Origin: Talaromyces rugulosus
Taxonomy: Eukaryota > Ascomycota > Eurotiomycetes > Eurotiales > Trichocomaceae
DNA length: 64,000 nucleotides
NCBI RefSeq assembly: GCF_013368755.1
Contig: NC_049562.1
Location: 1,860,001 to 1,924,000 of the forward strand
Direction of reading: 5' to 3'
Below, piece by piece: positions 31,255 through 42,022 of this stretch; position 1 is the stretch's first letter, and the number at the start of each line of letters is the position of its first letter. Made by a program: the position numbers and the translations under genes. The notes beneath the pieces were generated by a model. It saw nothing but the letters and a program-made list of their open reading frames with translations, ran no database searches and was not told where the DNA came from.

Positions 31255-33428
31255 ATGTCTTCAAATAAAAGCGACTTCTTTCGCGACTTGGAGGAGCTGG
31301 ACCAGTTGAGTGACGATACTCAAACCAACCCGGCCGACTTTTCAGCACTTCTGAAAACAATCGGTCCTCCTGCGAGCTCGACAAAGGTTTCTAAGTTAAA
31401 GAGCTTTCCACCAACTTTTAGTCGGGCTTCATCGGTACCTCAACTTCGGGCTTCAAAGTCAAGGGATGACAAACCCCGTCCTAAGACGTCTGGTGACACA
31501 TTGAGTGAAAGCCAGAGCAAGAACAACGATGAAATGAAGCGGTCAATTGAATCTTCCAATCTAGGCCCACGGAGAGGCCCCAAGAAACGCCGCACAGAGT
31601 CTTCGAGAGTCATTCCCGAATCAAAGCAGATCTTCAAGGGGCTCACATTCTTTTTCATACCGAACAACGGCACCGCACCAGCTCGAAAACTGCGAATACA
31701 GAGATCACAAGAATACGGGGCTCTTTGGGCACAGACTTGGTCGGCAGACGTTACCCACGTAATTGTCGACAAGGAGCTTAACTTTGAAGAAATTTGCAAA
31801 GTGCTTTCCTCTGAGCAACTTGCTGTAAGTGTCGGGGCTTGTTTAATCCTTGTTTTCTTGCTAAGAAAAAGCACAGGATAATCCAGCGATTGTCAATCAA
31901 GACTACCCTTCTGATTGTCTTCAGTTCGGAAAACTTCTGAGTGTCACGCAGACTCGCTTTCGGGTAGATGGTATACCAGGCAAGGAGACCAAAGACGATT
32001 CTCCTGTCACTTCGACAGCAAGACCACAATCCTCGCCCATCAAGAATTCTCGGCGACGTAATCAACGCTCACCCACACCTAGCCAAGGAGAGGACAGCTT
32101 GCCCTCCGCTATACCCGCAGCCGAATCACAAACTACCACTACCACTGCAGGTCTTGCAGAATCATATTCCAGTCATGATGTTCTTGATGCCATTGTGCAA
32201 GAAGTCAAATCGGTGAATGATCTGGTAAGTCAGACGGATACTTTGTTCATGCCAAAGTCTGACTGACCGTCCACAGCCTCTTGATGAACACGATGATGAG
32301 CGCAGAGTATATTCCATGTTTCAACGCCACCCAGGAGCCGAAACCTCGGGCAACGAAGACATTACTTCAAACGTGGACGTTCCAGAATGGCAAAAGAATT
32401 TCACTTGCATGCAGAAGCACGATGGGGTCGCCGCAAAGGGGAACCCAAACACGCGAACAATCGAGATACTGCAAAAAATGGCAGACTACTACAGCAAAAC
32501 GGCCGATAACTGGCGCACCATAGCCTATCGTAAAGCAATTGCTGCTTTGCGGAGACAACCCACCAGGATCAGCACAAAGGCGCAGGCTCTCGCTATTCCC
32601 GGCATTGGAGATCGCCTAGCGGATAAAATCGAGGAAATTGTCTCTACCGACCGTTTACGACGGTTGGAAAATACAGATGTTACCCCTGAGGACAAAGCGT
32701 TGCAGTTGTTCCTGGGGGTCTACGGCGCAGGGTTTGCGCAAGCTTCCAAGTGGATTGCCAAAGGGTACAGATCTTTGGAAGATCTCAAGACAAAAGCAGA
32801 CTTGTCTACGAATCAGCAAATTGGAGTGGATCACTATTATGACTTTCAGCAACGCATCCCTCGTGATGAAGTGTCCATGCATGGGAAGGCTGTGCGAGAT
32901 GCTGTCCTCGCAGTAGATCCAAGCATGGAAGTCATGGTTGCAGGCTCTTATCGACGCGGAGCGGCCGATTGCGGAGATATTGACGTGTTGATTACCAAAG
33001 CAAAAGGTACCATTGAATCGATCAGAGCCCTGATGCTCGACCATGTGGTGCCAAGACTTGTCAAACAGGGATTCTTGAAGACCAGCTTGGCGGTCACGTC
33101 GCGCGACGACGGATCCAAGTGGCATGGAGCTTCGGCTCTCCCGGACAAGGATGTGTGGCGCCGGATCGATCTCCTCTTTGTGCCGGGCGATGAAATCGGA
33201 GCCGCCTTGCTATACTTTACAGGGAACGATATATTCAACCGGAGCATGCGGCTGCTGGCCAGGAAGAAAGGCCTGTGCCTCAACCAGCGAGGGCTGTACA
33301 AAGACATTCTCCGGGGGCCCGATCAGGTAAAGACGACAAACGGCAGTCTGCTGGAAGGGCGCGACGAGAAGCGCATATTCGCGATTCTGGGGGTGCCGTG
33401 GCGGCCGCCGGAGCATCGTGTTTGCTAG
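31255..33428 (+). CDS. POL4: Family X DNA polymerase (Pol4 / Pol lambda-like) with BRCT domain
   Basis: Exons 31255-31824, 31877-32224 and 32277-33428 give 689 residues. The start is ATG at 31255 (MSSNKSDFFRDLEELDQL). A BRCT domain spans about residues 127-225 (IFKGLTFFFIPNN to LWAQTWSADVTHVIVDKEL). The 8-kDa lyase domain contains ILQKMADYYSKTADNWRT, RKAIAALRRQ and the helix-hairpin-helix ALAIPGIGDRLADKIEEI. The palm has GSYRRGAADCGDIDVLI with two catalytic Asp and WRRIDLLFVP with the third, and the fingers end YFTGNDIFNRSMRLLARKKG. The protein fills gaps in non-homologous end joining and base-excision repair in the nucleus. A Ser/Thr-rich linker (about 230-300) separates the BRCT domain from the catalytic core, as in Pol lambda. 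Confidence 0.93.
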
Positions 33429-34121
33429 CCAAGTTAGGCGAGAATTAAAACAAGCATATTAGGCTTTTGTGCTAGTATCCTTTCGTAATAGTAATGATAT
33501 CGGGGCGTAGAAAGCAAACGGAATCAATCGGATGAGAGCCGCGGATTGGCGAGGCAAACGCAGAGCAAGCGGCGCCAAAAGCAGGCAGATGAGGCTCGCC
33601 AGGATTGTGCGACCGTCATGGCGCAGCGGTGAGGCCAGACTGGCGCGACAATGGACAAGGGACAATGGGAAACAACAAACAAAACACGGCGACGAAACTA
33701 TTCCCAAAGCGAAGGCGGTGCCGGACGCGCCATCACCGCCTCGGGTGCGGTGAGCAGCGGCCGGTCCAGTCAGCGCCGGGCGCCCAGACCGCCCTTGCCT
33801 TTTTTGCCGTCGCTTCGCTTCGTCGCCGTCAATCTGCCCGTCAAATAATTCTCCTGCTGTGGCGCATCCTCACTGCTGGCCTGCAAACTCGCAAATCCCA
33901 TCCTGCTCTTCTCTGCTCTTCTTTTCCTCACGCCGACATTGTCCCCCGCCTGCCCGCTCACTGCAGCGCCGCGCCATTCCTGCGCTCCGCCATCGTGGTT
34001 TTCCTTGCCCCCTCCCCACCCGAGCCAGTCTGGTCACCTTTTAACATAAGCTTGTTGTGCCCCAGACTGACGCCTTTGCCTGACGCTCAGTGACAACTGA
34101 CCATTGCTTTGTCTGCCCACG
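33429..34121. other. Promoter region of the BED-like/Zn2Cys6 regulator
   Basis: About 690 bp, GC-rich from 33530 to 34020 with long C/T runs just before the start codon, typical of fungal promoters. Overlapping open frames on both strands (33605-34093 and others) show no domain and appear to be a by-product of high GC. Confidence 0.45.
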
Positions 34122-36644
34122 ATGGGTCGCAAGCCCAACCAGCTGATTCTAGAGTTTTTTACGCGTGGTCCGAAACTGGAGGACGCCAGCAACAGGTACC
34201 AGCACACCTGCAAAGCATGCGGCGAGAAGTTTCCCAAGGGCCGCATCGATAGCCTCACCAATCACCTGGTGAAGAAGTGCCAGGCCATCTCAATGTCCAC
34301 CCGGCAGTCCGTTGTCATGCGCATCCATGACCTCCCCGCCCTCGACGACAGCGATCCGAACAAAGCAGCCGTGCTCGCGAGGCTTCAGAAAGGGAAGAAC
34401 GCCGATATGCCGTATTCGACGCGACCGGCTTTCGACGGCCTGAATGTGTTGGCTGAGGCGTCGAGACAAGTCGGCGCGTCCGACCAGACCAAGCGTGGCC
34501 CGAAATACACCCAGACGATGACTGTTGGCGGGAAAACAGTGATGATTGATCCTGCTCTTGAGGCCGAAGCATTTCAAACGCACGAAGAGCTAACAAATGA
34601 AGCCGTCCTAGCAGGAGGTGAGTGTGCAGACCGTCATACAAGAAGCCAACTCTCCGCTAATTAACTGGAAATTTTTCAATAGTCGCTGCAGCTGCTTCCA
34701 TGACCCCAACGCCTTCCGTACCTGGTGACCAGCCTCCCTCCGATTCGCCATCAATGACTCATAACGAGACCCTGCCGGTCGACGTGACTACCACTGGGAC
34801 ACAGTCCTCATCTCACCTGTCGCTGATAGCGGCCTCTGCCAGTGAAATGGCTTCACAAACTCTCGCCATGGATAATGACAACGCATCACTGCCAGACGGC
34901 CTCCCAAGGGTTGGATCAGCCTGGACCGATCATCAGCTATCCAGTACAGACCAGTTCCTTCTGGAGAGTTTGCAGGCATCGGATCCCTCCTTAGCAGCAA
35001 CTCAACGCGCTGCGTCATTTCCTCGGCCAATTGCAATGAACCCAAATTCGCAGACCAAGGGATTCGTCAACGACTTTGGTGGTACTTCCTCCAAGCCGGC
35101 AAAGCCCAAGGTTCGTGGAAGATTCAGTCCAGACCGTAGAAAGGAAGTCCAGGAAGTGCGCAAGAGGGGCGCGTGCATCCGGTGCCGTATGCTCAAGAAA
35201 CCAGTAAGTCCCGTTTTTTTTTATTGCACTATTGTTGACCAAAAACTAACAACCTGAAAGTGTTCCGGGGAGAGCCCCTGTAACACGTGTGCATCTGTCG
35301 AAAGCGCCCGGCTATGGAAACAGCCATGTATCCGCACTCGCCTTGTCGACGAATTCGAACTTTACAGTGCCGGTAAGAAAGAAGCCATTATCTCTGCCCA
35401 AGGTAGTCTCTCGCTTACTCGACACAGGACTCCATACAACCCTAGCATACCACGACGTAAATGCTACCAAAGCACAATGCCAATTTGACCACTTCCTTGG
35501 GCGCATCGAGGCTACCCATTTTGACGATAGTCTTTTTTTCGCGACTTTTACAGGTAGCTTGGGCCGCAAGACCAATCTACCAACTCTTGATCCTCAGCTG
35601 CAAGCATTGGTTGAGGATGGCCAGTTTCCGGGTTCGACCCAAGAACTGTACATGTTGGATAATGATGGGGACGATCTTCCCGGGAAAGTGGAAGCCTACA
35701 TAAAGAGGATGTCGTCGTCTTTCATCGAAGAAGAGCGGTCCATATTTATGAAGCAGACTCTGATTTTGGCTACGCAGCTGGCTCATGAAAAAAAGGTAAG
35801 CTTCTTGGCTCGTACAAAATTTCGATAATATTAACGAGCTTCCTTAGGACATGCTCCTCGAGCGTGTATTAGAGCTATGGCACTCAACCCACGTTCTTGT
35901 CGACTCCGAGTTGGAATGGAAGCTGTTTTCCAATTCCACATTGCCGCCAACACCAGCCAACACCTTGGCTCCGTCAACTGACGACGGTCGGGTGCCAATT
36001 GACCGCAATGTCAATACAGAAAACTATAACCTTTTGTGCAGCCAGCTGCGGGGAGCCGTCGAAAAACGGGCAGGCCACCTCAGTAAGATTGTGATGAACG
36101 AGTTGGAGCGCCGCCTCCTCCAGCGTCATCATAGTGGCTGGTTCGAGACCTTTTTGGTTTCCATAATTCTTCTCAACTGTGTGGAGCGCGTTTGCTGGCT
36201 GTTCACAACCTGGGAAGATGAAGCTTTTGTGGGACGCGTAAGTTTCAGATGAGCTAATTGTTTCTGTTTCTCACTGTTCTGACGATTATTGGATAGTGGC
36301 CCCTCGACAAACGCCCGCAACAATACGCCAGCCAGGGAGGCAGGTTTTCCGACATCCTTCATATGCTTTTGCGAATGCGCAGTCTCCCTCCAAGGACCGT
36401 TGTCAACCCAGAAACTGGTCTTCTCAAAGCCGCGGAGAATAGTGACCCCAATGCTGCCGTGTGGTTCGACAACATTCAGCTTTCGCGTGAGTTTATTTCG
36501 GCTTCCATCTGTTAGATCTAGATTCTAATAGCAGCAGCTATGTACCTGGAACAGCGTCGGAATGCCGAGTTTAACCCGGCAGACTCGCGCTCCTTCGAGT
36601 TAAAGCATGCGTCAAAAATTCTTTTACCGCCCCCGACACTCTAA
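34122..36644 (+). CDS. Zinc-finger regulator combining a BED-like finger and a Zn2Cys6 cluster
   Basis: Starts MGRKPNQLILEFF at 34122. Residues 30-53 hold C30-x2-C33 ... H48-x4-C53 (HTCKACGEKFPKG, then SLTNHLVKKC), a BED/hAT-like finger. After an intron near 34618-34682 and a Ser/Pro-rich region comes the basic RGRFSPDRRKEVQEVRKRG and a zinc cluster CIRCRMLKKP | CSGESPCNTC interrupted by an intron after Pro (about 35203-35260). The last Cys follows an unusually long spacing (CASVESARLWKQPC). Further exons encode TYLGRIEATHFDDS-like helical sequence, ending PPTL at 36644; introns lie near 35412-35460, 35795-35847, 36240-36296 and 36487-36535. Fungal orthologs of this layout exist as C6 finger proteins, with no function I can name. 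The gene is intact as far as visible; the 35.4-kb junction is the least certain. Confidence 0.75.
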
Positions 36645-37419
36645 ACCCGTTTATCATTACGATTACGCTCACGCAATCCCAAATTAAATGTTCATGAATT
36701 GACGACCACGATAATTTTTTTCCTAAAAAAGAGGACTTTCCCCCTCCCCTTTCTGTCTACGTCTGTTTTCTTAATTAGTGCAAACTTTTGTTCCCTGTAT
36801 GACCCTTGCGCCCAAGGCTTGATGGCGTTTATTTGGCCTTCAAGTGGGTGGCTATCTGAATTGTTTTCTGCAACTAGACGGGTCTGGGCGTTTAATAGTC
36901 GTTGTAATTGTCATTTTGCGGTTGTTGAACAATTCGACCAAAACAAATATCTTGCTTTTGGGTTTACAGTCAAATACTAAGCATAAGTGTGTCTCCAGAT
37001 CATTCGAAATGATAAGAATATTTCATGTCAATGTGCACGCGAGCTTAGTTTGATTGACAGGCGGTCGATTTGACGCCTTCAGGACATTATTTTACCAGCA
37101 TTGGGGAAGGAAGAACTGCTCCCCTTGCCATATTCTCTCATAAGGGCCAGTGGTGGGGCCGCTAAACGAACGGCGGAACTGAGAAGATCTATATTTACGG
37201 AATGCACGAGAACTATCTTGTTTGGAGAGAATACTAGCAGGTCAATGATATAGAGGTCAGTCAGACACTTTGCAAGATAGTTCAAATTGTTATGGCTAAG
37301 ACATACATGTAGAACTTCCCAGTTGTAGATCAAGAAGATCAACATTCGGAGAAGCGAATCACATTAAAAAAAAAAAAAAAAAAACCACGAAAAAGCTATT
37401 TATACACAATGAACCCTGT
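36645..37419. other. Intergenic, no gene recognised
   Basis: 775 bp of AT-rich sequence between convergent genes, with a polyA run at 37364-37384 next to the small reverse-strand gene. Open frames here lack recognisable content. Confidence 0.45.
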
Positions 37420-37928
37420 TCATTTGTTTGTGCTATCCGATGACTGGTCTCTGATCTGCTCTAAAACAACTGCATAAAACTTTCCATCCTCGCTTACATC
37501 ACGGTATGGCCCAGCAGCAACAACAGCCCTAATTTTCAGTCAGCATTGCACATTTAGAAAAGAAAGAAGAAAAGAAAAGAAATAACAAACCAATTCTTAT
37601 ACCGCGGAGAATTAAAAATCTCGGTAAACGACTTGATCACTTTCAGAGGCAAGTTCGACACTGTCGTCGAACAGTCCGGGAAATAAGGACCGGGGCCCGC
37701 AATGGGAAGCCCAAGAGTGTTGATTGGTACATATGCGGATTCAAGAGCTGGCGATTTCGTCTCTTGAAGGATGAGGAGGCGTTTCGGGCGTTGTTGGTGA
37801 TTTTGTTGTTGCTGCTGCTGCTGCTGCGGCTGGAGCAGATTCTGTGGGGTTGGAGAAGCAGCGAAAGGGGCATGTGGAGATGAAGGACCCTTTTGCGGTG
37901 TCATATTTACGGGACTTGGCATGGCCAT
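37420..37928 (-). CDS. Small conserved-looking protein with polyglutamine tract, unknown function
   Basis: Exons 37928-37591 and 37528-37420 join in frame to 148 residues (MAMPSPVNMTPQKGPSSP...). A run of eight Gln (encoded by 37804-37830) interrupts the N-terminal half. The second half (PALESAYVPINTLGLPIAGP, VIKSFTEIFNSPRYKNW, then AVVAAGPYRDVSEDGKFY) is well ordered in composition and its intron removes cleanly, which argues for a real gene. No membrane helix or signal peptide is seen. I do not recognise the family. Confidence 0.6.
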
Positions 37929-38511
37929 TTTGGTTTGTTCTTTCTTCAATGTTTGCGTTTGTTGTGTCTCTGGTCTTTTTTGATGTTGAGATAACCCGAA
38001 GGGGCCGAGGCGGGGCAGAGATAAAATCTGTCTCTGGACGATACAAACTGACAGAGAGACCCGCGGATGGGAATAAGAGAAGGCTGATTGTCACAAAATC
38101 AAGACGAGTATAGTATCCAACCTGAACAGTCTGAATAAAAAGGATGTCGGATCTGCCTCAACCTTTTGTTTGTCCCCTGATTAAGCTCTGGCGTGGTGGG
38201 GCTCAAGCTGCTGCAGCCGCCGCCACGAGGCGCTAGTCTAATTCGACTCTACAGTAAAGGAGTAGGTATACAGAGTACATCTGAGTGGATTCAGAAAACT
38301 ATACTATCAACGACGTACTTTCATAGATAACAGCAGGGTATTCCAAATCTTTCAAGTTAAAAAGGACATATGATATCGTCAGAAAAGGGTATCAAAAGAA
38401 TGAAGAAGAATTCGGATCAACGAAAAAAAAAAAAAAAAAAAACAAAGACAAAAACATGTGTCGAGCGAAAAAAGGGAAAGAAAAAAAGGTTTACACATAT
38501 TACAACATGCT
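37929..38511. other. Intergenic, no gene recognised
   Basis: Promoter of the 148-residue gene and 3-prime flank of the next reverse-strand gene. It contains an A-run at 38426-38442 and purine-rich sequence. The frame at 37844-38113 (+) is a shadow of the small gene and its promoter. Confidence 0.45.
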
Positions 38512-41108
38512 TCAATCAAGCTGGCCCTCAAGGGCACGACGAGCTGCGTCGAGTCGCCTGCGCAACGTGCGGATATGCTTTGGATCAGCATCAGAGTCGG
38601 CAGCGTCATCGCTGGGCAGGGTCAGTTCCTGCAGCTCGTTGCAGACTTTGCCTAGGCTCTCAAAAAGTTGCTCCAGAACACGGGTGTCGTCCGTGTTCAA
38701 GCTCGACGGCGGTCGAGAAGACGTGTTAGAAAGCGACGACATGAACGCGTCGACTGGTGTTGTGGATTGCTCGCGAGCTGCAGACCCCGGCGGCGTCAAA
38801 ATGCCGTCCCCCCGAATCGCCTTGCTTTCTTGGTTGCGTGGTTCGTTGGGCCTGCTTACCACTGTTGCTCTGCGGCTTTGAACGGGTGTGACTACATCTG
38901 GATCAATATTAGTGATGCGAACACAATCGCTAACTACTGTTTGCTTACCATCTTCGTTCTCATCCCAGGCAAGTGCCCGGTCTATTTCGTGTTGACCGTC
39001 CTCATCATCATCGTCGTCTTCATAGTCAGAGTAGGCATTTTCGGTGGCTGTGGCGAATGTGGCGAGGGTAGACACAGAATCTCCACTGCCGTTACGACCG
39101 TGTTTCATTCCTCGCTCTTGGGGTGGTCTCGTCGTTTCCGTTGAGCCCGTAGAGCCATGGCTGCGTCGTCGCATTGATTGAGAGTAGGAACCAAGAGCAC
39201 TGTGGAGATAAAAGTTCTCATAATCGAAAGCATCTTCACGCTCTTCGTGAGGGGTTGCTTCCGGCGCAGATTCGGAGGGGAAATCCTGAAATTCATCTTC
39301 ATCATCAAATGGTTCGTTCAGGATTCTGTCCAAAGCTTCCCGGTCGATTTCGTCGTCGTAGTCACCTTCTTCGGCATCCTCATAGGTGCTATACATGGAT
39401 TGAGTGTCGTCTCCGATGTCGAAATCATAGTCCGGTGCCCGATGGTCGGTGTGCGCGCTTTCTTCTGCCGCACCGTTTGCGAAACCATCTGCATGATGCC
39501 TTTCTTCTTCCGCAACCAGATCTTGATAATTCTCTTGATCGGTCGAGTTTTCTGGGACCCAACCGTATCCAGCATTGTTACCTATATTGGGGCTCCCTTG
39601 TTGGTGCTCCATCGCGCTGGTATACCATTGTTCGGCAGCTGTGAACGGGCTCGGGGTACGCAGACTCTGCAAGCTTCGGCGCCGAAGGTTGTCCTCCTGT
39701 GTCTTTACTTTGAGCAATGCGACTTTGGTCCTTAGGCCTGCAGCCTGGTCTTTGAGATCACGGACTTGCAACTGCGACTGGGCGCGAGAGGGCGGTTTCT
39801 CTATTGGGTAAGCAGAGTTGAAGTCCTCCATGGACGACATTTTTGTCACTCTCTTCGGCGTTGATATCCCCAATCCCGCCGCCGGGCCTTCGTTGTCAGA
39901 CTCGGATCCATAATAGTTTTGTCTATAATTGCTGTCGCCTTCCCGAAGGGAGTCCAGTTTCGGCTGATAAAAGCTAGATGCTGATCGACTACTACCGTTG
40001 GCGCCTGGGGAGTAAGTTTCTTCCGCATCGTACCGCGTCGAACTGAAAGATGCCAAGGCACTCATTGATCGCGAAAGCTGCAGTGTATTGGAATCATCAG
40101 CTGTCGACATATTTGTTTCGCTGTGACCCCTTGAATGGCCGGATTCTTGCGGGGCGTTATTGGCCGGACGAGGTCGAAACATCGAACTTCGGCGATCAGT
40201 TTGCGAAATCGATCGGTACAGCTCTCCGGCTGGCTGAAGATTTCGAGCCGGGAGTAGAGATCCCGAAGGTAGAGGCGATGTTGACAGCAGCGATGGCGAA
40301 GGCGTTAGGCGAATCGATGAGCGAGCTCGGGTGAGGTTTCCTTCCATGAGCTGTTGATTGTTTAGTGGACTTTCTTTGTTTTCCCGCCCCTTTCTGGCTA
40401 CAAAATGCGACTTACTGTCAATCGTTTCTTAGCATTTTCCAGGATTCGCTCTGCTTCGCTGCTAAGAATAGCGGAGGAGTTCTCTTCGAGTTGGGGATCG
40501 CCTGAAACCAAGGCGGCGCTCGTCTGGGCTCGCGCAGCATCTATACTACTCTGGCTCGTATAGCTATTGTGCTTGGAATCCGGGCGAGCTCCATTTTGCG
40601 CAGCGCGATGCGCACTGCCCGCGCTGAGGGTTGAACTTGACGCGGTGCTGCAAGAATCTGTTTCCCTGTCCGGTACGCCTAGCGTGTTCCTTGGGAATCT
40701 GCCTCCGAGAGCAGGGGAGATGGCTTGTATGTCTTCTTCGCCAATATCAGACAGCGGCCGGCTGGGAGCATGGCCCTCGTACGTCCATCTGGGGCGAGGA
40801 GGGCGACTAGGAGCCAAGCCCCCTGCTCCTCCAGCCGATGTGTCCAGGTCTTCGTGGTAGTTGTAGTCAGAGTTTTGAGACACGTGCGTTTCCGACGAAG
40901 CGAAACGAAATGGGGGAGACGGCGTCGACGATTCGCGCTCGTGGTCGAAGGGGAGGATCATGTCAGGGTTCGTCAATGTCGGCGACGGCGGCGCTTCAGT
41001 AGGCGCTTCAGGGCCAGGGCGTTGCTGTGTGACTTGTTCGACAACCTGGCGCTTGCGCTCGCTTGTGTCGAAGCGGTTGGGGATGAAGATGGACTGGTTC
41101 GTTGCCAT
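38512..41108 (-). CDS. Conserved fungal protein, 826 residues, largely disordered, unknown function
   Basis: Exons 41108-40416, 40350-38949 and 38897-38512 sum to 2481 nt and close in frame. It starts MATNQSIFIPNRFDTSERKR. Visible segments are a predicted helix SEAERILENAKKRLTLMEGNLTRARSS (around residue 215-245), a coiled-coil-like QLQVRDLKDQAAGLRTKVAL, long acidic stretches (DDEIDREALDRILNEPFDDED and a DDDDDED run), Ser/Arg-rich linkers, and a C-terminal helix LRTLRRRLDAARRALEGQL. This mix suggests a scaffold or cytoskeleton/septum-associated protein, but that is a guess; no catalytic domain is visible. Related proteins with the same LMEGNL motif occur across Eurotiales, from memory. Confidence 0.8.
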
Positions 41109-42022
41109 GGTGGAGGGAGGGCTTGCCAGACAGCAGCTAGGGATGGTGAAGGGCAATTGGGCTCCAGGTGGCCTGGCAGCGCTTGACTTGCGATCACAAA
41201 AAGGGAGAGAGAGGAAAACAGGTCAGTCGCCTCTGCAAGTCGTTACCACAGACATGCTCCCGATAACGACATATCCTGGCGCAGGTCAGCAGGTCGTGTC
41301 GCACTCGCCCAACAGCGGCCAATTCGTGAGCATGACAAGAGAGACACACATACAATGCACAATTCGAGGTGATCAGCCACCAGCGAGATCTTCTTCCGGT
41401 CGCAGAACGTGCTGGCAGGGGAAGAAAGGGCCAGCAGGGCGGGTGCTCAAGCGGCCCCCAGCAGCAAAGGCACAAAAAAAAAAGGCGTCCCTTGAAAGCT
41501 CCCCTGAAAGCGGGAATGATCTGTCGTCCGAGGGGGGCTCGAAGCGTCGACCGTGCTCCACCGGATATTAAATTTAAATAATGCGATGTCTCGGTGACAA
41601 TGAATATTGCGTGTGCTGGCTGGAGTTCCTGCAAGAAAGAAATGTGTTTCCAGCAAGGGCAAAGGGGGCTCTGCAGGGGCCCGCCTTGCCTCGGCACTAG
41701 TAGTATGTCGTGTGCAGCACACCCAATAATTAATCTGTGGCTCTTTCTTTAGTGCCTAGTATTATTATGATGACCTCGAGAATAATTTACTACTAGAATG
41801 TGCACTATTCATGCTGTCTGCCAATCGGAGACTCCCTTCCAAAATTGACGTTAAGCTAAGGAATCCTCCAGGCTCCAAGGAGTCAAGGACCAGGGGCGTT
41901 TTAGATCTACAAACAAAGAACCAACCCCCAAACTCTAATAAAACAGTAAACCTATGTATGTATTATTCATGCTGATCCTAAATGATATTGAAACGATGCT
42001 TTTCCCTGAACGCGCGAGTTCA
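41109..42022. other. Intergenic, no gene recognised
   Basis: 914 bp. The reverse-strand frames at 41194-41722 and plus-strand frames at 40960-41581 overlap the promoter and first exon of the 826-residue gene and show no family resemblance. The region 41730-42010 is AT-rich PUF6 3-prime flank. Confidence 0.45.

Noticed and set aside
33605..34093. 162-codon plus-strand frame before the BED-like regulator
   Set aside because: High-GC sequence with overlapping frames on both strands and no similarity; it fits promoter/UTR better.
40960..41722. Open frames of 150-203 codons on both strands near 41 kb
   Set aside because: They overlap the first exon and GC-rich promoter of the 826-residue gene, use non-ATG starts in part, and show no recognisable family.
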